Positions 48,501 through 55,128 of a stretch of DNA of 64,000 nucleotides are shown in pieces. The stretch's first letter is position 1. Every line of letters starts with the position of its first letter. Made by a program: the position numbers and the translations under genes. Source of the DNA: Aristolochia californica (lineage: Eukaryota > Streptophyta > Magnoliopsida > Piperales > Aristolochiaceae); contig JARWKL010000004.1 in the NCBI GenBank assembly GCA_029961685.1, positions 26,169,610 through 26,233,609 of the forward strand, read 5' to 3'. The notes below the pieces were generated by a model. The model did no database searches and was not told where the DNA came from. It worked only from the letters and a program-made list of their open reading frames with translations.

Positions 48501-51500
48501 TTTCTCAGCAAGAATAGTAACCCGAACATCATTAAAGTTCAACTTCCCATTACATAAATAATTGTTGACCGCAACCCTCATAGGCTCCCAACTATTTGGC
48601 AGAGATGCCAAAAGAATTAAGGCACGAACCTTATTATCAAATTAATCTAAAAGGAGGTCAATTGATTGACAATCGTACAAAACTCATTCAAATGTGTTGC
48701 CACTGGTGTATTTTCTGTCATTTTTAAATTGAACAGTTTTTTCATGAGAGGTACCTTATTATTTATAGAAGGCTTCTCATACATATCAGACATACAAATT
48801 AGATGCCCTAATTCCAAACTAACGAGAGAAATAGTAATAGTCGCGGAAGCAAGGAAAAACAAGCACGATAACAAACAAGATTTATACAAGTTCGCGTCAA
48901 GGTGACACTACATCCTGTCTTTCATTGTTGTTGTGATCCACTATAAAGATGAAATTATTTACAAGAGAAATTACACACACTTACATGTGGTTTTTCTCTA
49001 ACCTCTTTTGATCACAACCGATGCACATCGGATGATAAAATCCTAATAACAACACCCCAAATATAAAGAGGAAACAAGGGCAATAGCAATACAAGAGTTA
49101 AATCATCAAACTACCCTTAATGAAATAGTAGTTAATATATCATGGACTGGGAGGGGGGTTCCTGCCCCCCTTCCAACCCCCGCGACGATCTTACTACTAA
49201 GGTCAATCCCCATACCGACTCAGCATAAGGCGTTGATAACAATCTTCATCATTCTCGTTGTGATTTTCTCCAATGCCACGTTATGAGCGGCATTCTTCGA
49301 CAGTGTCAACTGGATCACTCCCAAATCCTATCATCTTTCATGCCTTCTGGTTTCATATCTAAAAGTGGTGAGTGCATTTTTTACTATACAGATAATCTTC
49401 AATCTGCATTGTCTAGAATGAAAAATTCATACCATCAAACTTGTTGATTCCAAGTGTTGATCCTTCTCCGCTAGTCATTGCTCTCAATCCCGAACAAAGC
49501 TCTTATACCACTTGTTAGGAATTAGACGCCCTAGTTCAATACTAGCGAGAGCAATAATAATGGCAGAAGAAGAAATAATCAAGCATGAAAAACTCAAGAT
49601 TTATACAGGTTCACCTCAAGGCGAGACCACCTCCTATCTTTTGCCGCTGCAACACTTCACTAGGATGATAAAGCAGTTTACAAGAGAAATCGCACCCACA
49701 CACACAAGATCTATCCACATACTAACTTTTCTTAAGGCATTATTTAGACTCTGCAATTTAACACTACCATGTTAACTTTCAAATAGTAAGCATGGTAGAC
49801 AAAGAGAAGAGGAGAAAACGTAAGAGAGAGGAGAAAAGAGAGGAAATCGAAGAGTGCATGCATTGATATGAAGCGGAAATTGTGAGAGTGGTGTATTTAT
49901 TGCTCTTTTACATGGTCCTTTTTATAGTAGAATACTGACTTATGCTAAAAATAAAATTTTTTAAAGTTTCTAATTACACCCAATAATCTCTCACTAAATC
50001 TAATCACAATACTTTGCAATAAGAAAACTATAACTAAGAGAATAAGGAGGAAATCTTCCTCTCACATATGATCGACTAAGATTCTTCTTCTTCTCTTTCT
50101 CTTTGACTTTATTTTATTAGTGAGACCTCCTTTTCATGAGACTCACCTTGGATTATTTGGTAATAGCTTTCTTCAACACTTTATATCTACCTTCACCCTC
50201 TTCCAAACCTTTTAATCACCCTATCTCAGTCTTCCATTGTGCTTGACTACAAGGGTAGAACCTTTCCAATGAAGGTTCTATCATATGGAAGTTAAGCTTC
50301 CTATGGTGATGAAATGTGATAATCAAGCAACTATATTAATAGAATAATCTAGTATTTTATGAAAGAACTAAACACATGGAAGTGGATTATCACTATATTA
50401 GAGACCAAGTTACGAATGGAAAGATAATTACTTATCATGAGAGAAATGAAGATCAAGTAGACCTCTCTAACAAGGCTTTCCAAAGAGCTCAATTTACTAA
50501 ATTGGCTTCCAAGCTAGGAATGTTTGATTTTTATTATCCAACTTGCGGGGAGTGTTAGAATATAAGGAGATAGTTTGTAAAGATTAGTATTTAAAAAAGG
50601 GTAGAAAAGTGTAATTTAAATAACTTTTTTTTAAATATCTATTGTATAGCTCATTGGGTATTATTAATAATTTTCAGTGTTCCTCTTATATAACTTGATG
50701 GAGAACTTTAGTGAGCTTAATCTTTTGGGGCAAGCCTTTGAACAATTCAATTTCTCTCTTTCCTTCTTTCCTACTTCTTTTTCAAAATCTTATGTAATTA
50801 ATCTCAGATTAAGCTCACACTTAATCACAGTTTCCTTGTCTAAATTTGATAAAAAAAAATTGATAACCTATATTTGTCGAGTCCAAACTGGAGTTGGCTC
50901 GTTGATAGACAAAAACATGGTTTTCTTTCTTTTCCTTGGAAATCATAGTAATAACTACCATAAAAATCTTATTATATTTCAAAATAATTTCAAATAAGAA
51001 AATAATAAGATTTTAAATTAGAGATTTCTAGAAAACCTGTAATCATGAAAAACTTTGTAAGAAATGCTTTCCCTGGGATACTCATGATTTTCAACCAGGG
51101 CAGTGACATGGCCTAAGAATTGTACTAACTAAAAAGAAAATCATATGTTGTACAAGACATAGAAGTGTGCTCTTTTAACCTCCATCCTATTTACTTTTTA
51201 CAACCATTCTTTACGTGGTACAATTAGTAGTATCACTTCTGCAGCAACTTTTAAGATGGACTGGCCAAGAATATTGGTAATGTTACTTTTAAGATAGGAA
51301 TTTACTGTATTTGTTGAAGAGAGTAAGACTTACCTCCAAATGGGATCCTCAATTGGCTGAGAATAGACACTAATCATCTTATCTTCATTTCTCTTTTTCA
51401 CAAAGCCTAAACAGATCTCCGTGGGGTCTTTCTGAGGTGCAGTCTCTTGACGTCTTTTTTTCTCTGATTCACGAGGAGCTGAACTTGTTTCTCCATCCAA

Positions 51501-51581
51501 ACGTTTCCTTGGGCTGCTAGTCCCCCGCTTCCTTTGGACAGGAGTCAAGTTGAGATCAAACTTAACAAGTCTTGAGCACAT
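29641..51581 (-). CDS. AIPP2/PAIPP2-like chromatin-associated protein, three coding exons, 21-kb intron
   Basis: Exons 51581-51334, 30321-29894 and 29804-29641 total 840 bases: 279 codons and a stop. Lengths 248, 428 and 164 match splice phases 2 and 1 exactly. Donors are GTAAGTC and GTAAGCA; acceptors are CTGCAG and ATTCAG. The first exon starts at the only ATG after an in-frame TGA and carries DLNLTP, like an EAR repression motif, then a basic low-complexity stretch. The domain begins at 'EDPIW' and crosses the big intron ('[19 protein letters not shown]', 'KLPKAAAWP', '[16 protein letters not shown]', '[16 protein letters not shown]', '[12 protein letters not shown]'): the conserved C-terminal domain of the PHD proteins AIPP2 and PAIPP2. 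No PHD finger is seen. Those proteins act in the nucleus in transcriptional silencing with BAH-domain partners. Family assignment is by motif recall. Expression is unknown, and a frame problem at the 3' end (see 29298-29717) may mean a decayed gene. Confidence 0.75.
29805..29893 (-). other. 89-nt intron between exons 2 and 3
   Basis: GTAAGCACTC at the donor, CACTAAT as a possible branch point and TGACATTCAG at the acceptor on the gene strand. A normal small plant intron. The spliced codon AGG (Arg) keeps frame. Confidence 0.7.
29894..30321 (-). other. Coding exon 2 of the AIPP2-like gene, with a possible internal 90-nt intron
   Basis: 428 bases open throughout, starting at GGGATGTTTC after CTGCAG and ending ..AGCTACTGGA before GTAAGCA. 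It holds most of the AIPP2-type domain. Bases 30108-30019 look like a retained or optional in-frame intron (see that entry). Confidence 0.75.
30019..30108 (-). other. Candidate 90-nt in-frame intron (exitron-like) inside exon 2
   Basis: On the gene strand it begins GTTCTTCC and ends CCGTGCTAG, is pyrimidine-rich near its end, has no stop and is exactly 30 codons long. Removing it joins ..FFPETE(R) to DENLYNDLL.., which restores the spacing I know for this domain (the FFP block, then a short D/E-rich linker and a long helix). Keeping it adds 30 residues that fit no family member I recall. Confidence 0.6.
30328..30779. other. Intron sequence without recognised element
   Basis: Lies between exon 2 and the copia remnant. 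Includes 'catatacaagatctatatg' and a near copy 'caagtacaagatctatttc' about 80 bases away. Nothing coding is seen. Confidence 0.4.
30780..31028 (+). pseudogene. Copia RNase H fragment, part 1 (outer intronic copia)
   Basis: Readable as decayed RNase H: '[14 protein letters not shown]', then '[18 protein letters not shown]' and '[17 protein letters not shown]' in the plus strand with stops. It ends TGTGG, where the gypsy element begins. The same protein continues after 50283, so this is one element split by a 19-kb insertion. Confidence 0.75.
31029..31619 (+). repeat. 5' LTR of the intronic gypsy
   Basis: 591 bp. Shares with 36044-36568 'aagtcaaaaaa', 'tttcctatttgatgtaatg' and the CT-rich stretch. 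The promoter region may be 'gtataaattataaacagagg' near 31300. Its last 27 bases form a hairpin: ATAGAACC, an 11-base loop, GGTTCTAT. Confidence 0.82.
31659..32900 (+). pseudogene. Gypsy gag, decayed
   Basis: The first ORF (31659-32198) starts near the LTR end and is proline/histidine-rich toward its end. Family-like gag text appears from 32218 ('[15 protein letters not shown]', 'WFQWHEKDY') and 32440-32620 ('[14 protein letters not shown]', '[15 protein letters not shown]', '[20 protein letters not shown]'), broken by stops. An arginine run (32807-32823) follows. No clear zinc knuckle or protease motif was found. Confidence 0.7.
33284..36040 (+). pseudogene. Gypsy pol (reverse transcriptase, RNase H, integrase), decayed
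   Basis: Palm entry at 33463-33660 ('[19 protein letters not shown]', '[11 protein letters not shown]'). [16 protein letters not shown] is near 33880-33925 and '[19 protein letters not shown]' near 34100. RNase H end at 34513-34833 ('[20 protein letters not shown]', '[11 protein letters not shown]'). Integrase traces lie at 34830-35560, and the C-terminal '[20 protein letters not shown]' near 35730. The tail '[17 protein letters not shown]' runs into the polypurine tract at 36031. Dozens of stops. Confidence 0.85.
36044..36568 (+). repeat. 3' LTR of the intronic gypsy, first part
   Basis: Matches 31029 onward until about 36555, then is interrupted at 36569 by a minus-strand LTR element. It contains the (TC)n tract. 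The missing tail is at 50179-50283. Confidence 0.82.
36481..36528. repeat. (TC)n microsatellite
   Basis: Twenty uninterrupted TC units at 36481-36520, then TTTCTCTC. The partner LTR has only a mixed CT-rich stretch here, so the tract expanded after insertion. Confidence 0.9.
36569..36952 (-). repeat. Family-D LTR 1 (3' end of the tandem element)
   Basis: 384 bp, followed by CTCCCCCTAAAATTAGG, a polypurine tract on the minus strand. Confidence 0.78.
37312..40151 (-). mobile_element. Family-B non-coding LTR element, copy 1
   Basis: LTRs 37312-37704 and 39714-40151 both run from TGTTGAATTTATGG to CTTCCAACA. The primer site gctctgatacca (39702-39713) abuts the right LTR, so it reads on the minus strand. 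A polypurine sequence, on plus 'ttccccctcaagtt', abuts the left one. The 2.0-kb internal region lacks gag and pol but carries a 58-bp minisatellite and the 'cctcaagctgggaggtaatgg' block. LTR TATA core: ctatttataataga on plus. Flanks CTACC/AGACC match at three of five positions. Confidence 0.82.
38080..38370. repeat. 58-bp minisatellite, about five copies
   Basis: Unit 'gttcctccatcatggaattc' + 'caaccacaaataattttcat' + 'ctttttgacggggatgaa'. Copies begin near 38086, 38145, 38203 and 38261, with a shortened fifth to ~38368. They differ by scattered substitutions. 58 is not a multiple of three, so the open stretches on the minus strand are by-products. Confidence 0.85.
41286..41719 (-). repeat. 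Family-D LTR 2 (shared middle LTR)
   Basis: 434 bp, TGTTAACTTACAAAG to TTCTTCAACA. It has a primer-site remnant on its left and a polypurine-like CCATCCCCCC on its right, so it serves as the 5' LTR of one unit and the 3' LTR of the next. A 'ccccccaccccccacccccc' stretch at 41575-41600 lies inside and is absent from the other two LTRs. Confidence 0.8.
41720..43519 (-). other. Family-D internal region 2 (left part)
   Basis: Collinear with internal region 1 up to about 42260 ('tttgtaacttcaataagcaa', 'gggcaatggaaagagtctac', 'atatgttgggtgca'). It continues with a 317-bp direct duplication and ~550 bp of unclassified DNA. No coding motif. Confidence 0.6.
42323..42956. repeat. 317-bp direct tandem duplication
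   Basis: Copy 1 starts at 42323 (gaatttagggtgtgaataaa) and copy 2 at 42640 (gaattaagggtgtgaataaa). They stay aligned through 'tcaaatggaaggaggcacac', 'gaccagatttgactcaaaag' and 'ggtaaaatcatgttggcc'. Few differences, so it is younger than the surrounding element. Confidence 0.88.
43750..44300 (+). pseudogene. Copia gag remnant
   Basis: Reads '[20 protein letters not shown]', a stop, then '[20 protein letters not shown]', '[15 protein letters not shown]' and '[15 protein letters not shown]', another stop, and a zinc-knuckle relic '[14 protein letters not shown]' in which the first and last cysteines (expected C..C) are replaced. Confidence 0.8.
44490..45592 (+). pseudogene. Copia RNase H remnant interrupted by a solo LTR
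   Basis: 44490-44832 reads '[20 protein letters not shown]', '[17 protein letters not shown]' and '[10 protein letters not shown]'. After the LTR, 45456-45572 resumes with 'LEKI', a stop, then '[18 protein letters not shown]'. The break falls inside the conserved end of RNase H. Confidence 0.78.
44833..45455 (+). repeat. Solo family-C LTR, CTCAG/CTTAG duplication
   Basis: 623 bp, TGTCACAATGTGGG to CCTAAATTCAACA, the same family as 21819-22430 and 27087-27695. Flanking pentamers 44828-44832 CTCAG and 45456-45460 CTTAG differ by one base. Removing one copy with the LTR restores the RNase H reading. Confidence 0.9.
45632..45828 (+). repeat. 3' LTR of copia copy 2, internally deleted
   Basis: 197 bp, TGTTAAGTTGTGGAGCC to CTAATTCCTAACA. 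Compared with the ~450-bp LTR at 48793-49241, the middle (the promoter-distal 'ctcttgtaaa..tataaatcttg' part) is missing. Confidence 0.78.
45829..46640 (-). pseudogene. Copia reverse transcriptase, broken
   Basis: 46080-45892 carries '[20 protein letters not shown]' and '[19 protein letters not shown]', then '[14 protein letters not shown]'. N-terminal text lies toward 46600-46240 (a '[21 protein letters not shown]'-type region is recognisable in pieces). Catalytic YVDD is kept; frames shift between blocks. Confidence 0.8.
46880..47720 (-). pseudogene. Copia integrase, broken
   Basis: Minus-strand traces of the C-terminal '[17 protein letters not shown]'-like region (~47110-47020), close to the better copy at 4648-4424, and the core region up to ~47650. 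Too decayed to place all catalytic residues. Confidence 0.65.
47741..48790 (-). pseudogene. Copia protease and gag C-part, broken; protease DSG changed to DLG
   Basis: 48211-48014 carries '[19 protein letters not shown]'. The aspartic-protease triad normally reads D-S-G; here the serine is leucine. Toward 48611-48345, gag reads '[16 protein letters not shown]' and '[14 protein letters not shown]'; near 48770-48650 it reads '[20 protein letters not shown]' and '[12 protein letters not shown]'. A 52-bp tandem duplication lies between gag and the zinc-knuckle region. Confidence 0.82.
48309..48411. repeat. Perfect 52-bp tandem duplication within gag
   Basis: 'ttccaaatttggacttgctt' + 'cttcattccttgccatctac' + 'tgttgcccttgc' at 48309-48360, repeated at 48361-48411 before the copies diverge. 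52 is not a multiple of three, so it also shifts the gag frame. Confidence 0.93.
48793..49241 (-). repeat. LTR of the 'TGTTAGG' copia family inside gag of copy 3
   Basis: About 449 bp, from (minus) TGTTATCAACGCC to GGCATCTAATTTGTA. Contains the family's 'tttctcttgtaaataatttc' and 'tataaatcttg' blocks and a 'ggggggttcctgcccccctt' stretch. Gag reads 'FDGMNF' on one side (49465-49243) and continues 'MYEKPS' on the other. No matching 5-bp duplication was seen (AGACA and ATCTT). Confidence 0.68.
49513..49763 (-). repeat. 5' LTR of copia copy 3
   Basis: 251 bp, TGTTAGGAATTAGAC to TTTAACA on plus. Followed by ctacca and then family-D LTR 3. Confidence 0.8.
49770..50178 (-). repeat. Family-D LTR 3 (5' end of the tandem element)
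   Basis: 409 bp, TGTTAACTTTCAAATAG to TCTTCAACA. Matches LTR 1 and LTR 2 through 'atgcattgatatgaag', 'cttatgctaaaaataaa' and 'ggtaatagctttcttcaaca'. Confidence 0.8.
50179..50283 (+). repeat. Tail of the gypsy 3' LTR
   Basis: Matches 31540-31619 ('cttttacccttttcc..gatagaacctttccaacg'). Ends TAGAACCTT-tccaatg-AAGGTTCTA-TCA, keeping the terminal hairpin of the 5' LTR. Confidence 0.8.
50284..50552 (+). pseudogene. Copia RNase H fragment, part 2, with polypurine tract
   Basis: Continues part 1 (30780-31028): '[18 protein letters not shown]', a stop, then '[19 protein letters not shown]', '[20 protein letters not shown]' and a stop, ending with ACTTGCGGGGAG (50541-50552) as polypurine tract. Confidence 0.8.
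50553..50800 (+). repeat. 3' LTR of the outer intronic copia (right end uncertain)
   Basis: Starts TGTTAGAATATAAGG after the polypurine tract; 'cttatataacttgatgg' near 50691 may hold its TATA box. The matching 5' LTR was not found, so the right boundary is only estimated. Confidence 0.5.
50801..51333. other. Intron sequence next to coding exon 1
   Basis: No transposon or coding signature recognised. Ends with the donor GTAAGTC of the gene strand at 51333-51327. Confidence 0.4.
51334..51581 (-). other. Coding exon 1 of the AIPP2-like gene
   Basis: 82 codons plus two bases. Begins [16 protein letters not shown], is rich in Lys/Arg/Glu/Ser in the middle, and ends 'QPIEDPIW' + AG before donor GTAAGTC. 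Upstream of the ATG the frame is closed by TGA (51588-51590). An acceptor-like ACTTGCAG ending near 51614 could join it to a 5' noncoding exon. Confidence 0.7.
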
Positions 51582-51613
51582 TCCGATTCACTTCTATGCA
51601 AGAATTACTGCAA

Positions 51614-53735
51614 GTCCAAACGATTGCAGAGCTCAAACAAAACGGGTGCAGTAAAAGAAGAAGAATCGGCAATCATGAAACTAGTTTTGTTTCAACAGTT
51701 TGCATCTGACAACTGTATTATGATACGATATAGAGCGCAAGTGAATCTAAGTACTTTGATTATTTATGATTTTTGAAAGAGCATTAGCAACTTGTAACAG
51801 AGGACTGTATATTAGCGCAAGTGTAACAGAGCAAGAATAGTTGTTTGGCTATGACCGTACGGCTTGAGAAAAACTAATGCCATTTTGATAATGAACTTTT
51901 TTACTTATAGTGCTGAAATTTGTGTTACACTTTTGACTTCTTTCATCCTTTGTAGATTTTCTTTGGTGTAGGGAATGGAACGATGCATGAGACTAATTGA
52001 CTAAGGAGAGTAGTTCCTATTCACTCCAATGGATCTAACCCCATGCTAAAATGGGCTAGCATATCTAAACTCAATTTTTTATATCTTTTGTAAGACAGAA
52101 ATGCACATCCACACAGAACAAAGTTTAAAAGAAAAAAGAAAAACACGTAGATATGATAATATATCAACTCACTTCTACTCTATTGTCTCTTCTTTGATTG
52201 TGTTTCGTTTGTTGTTGTTTCAACACAGATGCAATTTTTCACTATTTAATAGGAAACATACCCTAAAATTCGGATTCTCAATATGTTGGCTCTTACAACT
52301 TTCCCCCAATTAATCAGCAATGGAATCTAAAAAGAGTAAAAACCTTGGATGAAAGATTTTCAGGATCTTCAATTGTCTCTCATCAACAAACGATATTCTC
52401 CAAACTTACCTTTATATAATGTGGAAATCACAAAATTAAAAAAAAAACATCAAATGGGTGATTCGTTTGTAGCTGATTTATATTTCATATTTTTCCAAAA
52501 ATAATATTATCTCCACTAGTCACCAAATTGAAAAATACTACAATGAATTCTACCCATATAAAAAGTAATGAAATTAATATTTTAACATCTTACCACAAAC
52601 GTTTTTTTTTTTTTTTTGTAAAATCTGAACAAGTTATTGCCATGTTTAAAAAAATTATAAATAACATTTAAACATAGTTTTGTGTGTCTTAAGTGTTTTT
52701 TGTCTGCCAAAGTAATAAAACAAAAGGTTCAAAAAAATTCTAAATTGTAAACTACTAAAATAATTCTTATTACATTCAAAAGACAAGGAGGTTGGACTTG
52801 TGTTCTCCCAAGTTTAGTTACATGCATCCTTTTCCCATGCTTATAAAACTCATAATATCGACTGGGTTGCTGACTACCACATTTCATCTACAAAGGTTTT
52901 TTATCTTTTATCCTTCAATAACATAAACTTTTAACTCATATTAGAAATATTTTTAAAAAATATTATAATAAAAAAACTTAAACGTCATCAACTATGAATA
53001 ATTTAAAAAAGATATTTCATTGAAATCCAACAACTAATTAAATATGGAATAGCAAATGGCTACTCGGATTAAATCCATGTTCTTGATTTCTTCATATAAA
53101 ATGACTCTTATTATTTTATACCTATAAATTTTCTCTTATTGAAAATTTCATTTATAATCATTTATACATATATATCTCTAGGCACACTCATGATGTGCAA
53201 GGGCGATAAAGAAAATAATTGTATATCTTCAACTAACCATACAAAATTAAATTGTTAAATTTAAGAAACATTTTATTAATTTTATTAACACATGAATAAT
53301 TTCATCTAAGCAATATTTTGTTTTAATATATATATTAGTAAAATATCTATTTGCAATGGGTTAATTTGGTAATCGTTTAAAAAATCCCAAACATAGGTCT
53401 TGCTTCTCGGTTCTTATTGAATTATAGCCTAGCTTGAGGGTAATAAAAGCCTCATATAAATCATAGCACTAAGAAACCACAATGTAATCAATCTATTTCT
53501 CATGTGGAGTGAGATAGATTTCATGTGGTATGAAAAAAAAATACGTAAAAATGGACAAGGACTTTAGACCAATAAAACCTACAAAACACAATTTAGAGAG
53601 GTGAAGATTTCAGGATGAAAACTATAGAGTAATATTCTTAAAAAAAGAAGAAGAATAATAAGAAGAAGAAGAAGAAGAAGAAGAAGAATACAACCATACA
53701 TAAACATTAAGGGTCTAAAACAAAAATACTCTTAC
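51614..53735 (-). other. Possible 5' intron of the AIPP2-like gene; otherwise empty
   Basis: Bounded by GTAAGAG (53735 downward) and ACTTGCAG (ending near 51614) on the minus strand. Mostly A/T-rich. Contains (GAA)n at 53646-53688 and nothing coding. Confidence 0.35.
53646..53688. repeat. (GAA)n microsatellite
   Basis: Imperfect run of AAG/GAA triplets with a TAATAA interruption, then about nine uninterrupted units. Confidence 0.9.
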
Positions 53736-53843
53736 TTGGAAGACTGGAAGTGCAAAATTTCAAATCTGGCTCAAGCAATCTTTTTGGGCTTCCATAGCAA
53801 TGCGCCGTGTAATATGACTGCTTGAAAGATATGTAGAAGGAAG
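53736..53843 (-). other. Possible 5' noncoding exon of the AIPP2-like gene
   Basis: Between a TATA-like element (53867-53874) and a donor-like GTAAGAG on the minus strand lies a stretch less A/T-rich than its surroundings. It contains one short upstream frame (MEAQKDCLSQI, stop). Joining it to the acceptor near 51614 would place the MCSRLVK start about 33 bases into the next exon. No conserved sequence supports it. Confidence 0.35.
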
Positions 53844-53855
53844 AAAAAGAATTCC

Positions 53856-53874
53856 TAGGGTTTTGATTTATATA
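53856..53874 (-). promoter_or_regulatory. TATA-like and telo-box-like motifs
   Basis: TATATAAA (minus; plus 53867-53874) is followed by AAACCCTA (minus; plus 53856-53863). Both are common near plant transcription starts, and the telo-box AAACCCTA is often seen there. Confidence 0.4.
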
Positions 53875-55128
53875 CTTTAAATTTCTTAACCTTAATTAAT
53901 ATCCCCCTAAATATTTATAGTAAAAAATCGTAAAGATGTATAAAAAAAAATTGCATGCGAATAGGACTATTCATTATGGGGTACATACATCTAAAATCCA
54001 TTCAGAACTGAGTTAGCTTAGAACCAGGCTTAGATTTTCAGACCCAAACTCAAACTTGAGTTAAAATCCTAAACCAACAACAGAAGTTCTTCGGATGCCT
54101 TTACCTAGTACTTACCCTTATAATAGATTAGATCTCCTAGAAAATATTAAGATAGATGATGATAAGCTCAGGGTGGCAACAAGGTGGGATAACAAGATAT
54201 AATGTCATAGTACAATGGCCATTTATCCTCACAAGACAAGTATAAGGCCTAGTGGTTTAGTTTGAGGTTAGAATGTGTTTTTTTTATCCCTAGTTACCTT
54301 TTAAAATTTTAAAGAAATGTGACAAATAAGTAGAATAAAGAATAATTATAACCTATTTTTTAAATGATAAAAAAATTCAGATGCAAAAAACCCTCAATTG
54401 ATTGACAAGAGAGAAAAAATTGATGGCTTGATTTTGATGACCTCTTTAAAGAATAAATATTTGTTATTAGATGATGTCTCCATCTGATTTTATTCTTTGT
54501 AACAATCAATATGAGGTTTGCTTTGGGTTCTCAATTTAAAGTTTTTTTTTTTGAAATTTTTTGTTTTCTTTGTCGGTCAAAATTAGATTTGCTTTCTTAT
54601 TTGTTTGCTTCAAATCATTTGATATTTTCCATTTCTACCTAATCAAAAGTTTACTTTTTTGTTTGTTTTCACTAATACCCAACTCTACATTGATTTTACC
54701 CATGAATGTTGCTTGTTTTCTTCAAGTATTGCATTTTCTCCAAATTAATAACACTTGATATATCTTAACTGGAGCATTTATTTAGTTTTCACATTTGTTT
54801 TTCAAAAGTTTTGAGGTAGGTAGGACAATGCAAGAAAATTAGATAGGGAGGTAGGGCTTGAAAAAGGAAATAGTTAAATGAGGTTAGAACATGGTTGAGA
54901 ATTCAACCCACAATATGATTAGCAGCCTGCTATGAATAAATTTTTATGTGACTAGTAATAAAGAATTCAAAGAGTTGTGTCAAAATTATCCAATTAAGGG
55001 GAAGGATCAGAGACAAAACCCAAGTATTAAAGAAGGAAGAATTGAATCTTAAAGACCAAAGAAATTTTCTTAGTTGCTAAGGATTTCTATTTTTAAGGTG
55101 AAGTTACCAACTCCAACTTGAAGGGGAT
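53875..55128. other. Intergenic, no supported gene
   Basis: A/T-rich. A short open stretch at 54561-54758 is hydrophobic and unrecognised. The last ~270 bases end in a polypurine-like 'aacttgaaggggat' and may be a decayed retrotransposon interior. Confidence 0.4.

Larger units (their letters stand above)
45829..49763 (-). mobile_element. Copia element (family 'TGTTAGG', copy 3), minus strand, 3'-truncated
   Basis: 5' LTR 49513-49763, primer-like region at ~49497-49511 (on plus 'gctcttataccactt'), gag, protease, integrase and most of reverse transcriptase in order toward lower coordinates. RNase H and the 3' LTR are missing at 45829, where copia copy 2 abuts. The LTR ends six bases before family-D LTR 3, so it landed in the family-D primer site. 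Stops and frameshifts throughout. Confidence 0.8.
36569..50178 (-). mobile_element. Tandem LTR element (family D): LTR-internal-LTR-internal-LTR
   Basis: Three related LTRs lie in the same orientation at 36569-36952, 41286-41719 and 49770-50178, each from TGTTAACTTNC to a ..CA end. Each of the first two is followed by a polypurine-type sequence and a similar internal region ('atttgtaacttcaac..gcaaacaatctt', '..aatctaaaat..'). Primer-site remnants (tttgatacct before 41286; ctacca at 49764-49769) lie left of the second and third LTRs, giving minus orientation. The internal parts code for nothing recognisable. It sits in the 3' LTR of the gypsy; flanks CTCTT and CTTTA are an imperfect duplication. 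Confidence 0.8.
31029..50283 (+). mobile_element. Ty3/gypsy element split by later insertions, TGTGG/TATGG duplication
   Basis: 5' LTR 31029-31619 starts TGATA and ends TTCTATCA. The 3' LTR starts TGATAGAATTC at 36044, is broken at 36568, and its tail resumes at 50179, ending TTCTATCA at 50283. Flanks TGTGG (31024-31028) and TATGG (50284-50288) differ by one base; removing one copy rejoins the host copia RNase H in frame. Gag, reverse transcriptase, RNase H and integrase traces lie at 31659-36040, all badly decayed. LTR start, polypurine tract (CCGGGGGGTGGAA) and terminal inverted sequence TGATAGAA/TTCTATCA support the ends. Confidence 0.88.
30322..51333 (-). other. 21,012-bp intron packed with nested retrotransposons
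   Basis: Begins GTAAGTC and ends CTGCAG on the gene's strand. Only about 450 bp at the left end and perhaps 500 bp at the right end are not obviously transposon-derived, so the ancestral intron may have been about 1 kb. It contains a copia remnant, a gypsy, a tandem LTR element, a family-B element, two opposed copia copies and solo LTRs. Confidence 0.75.
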
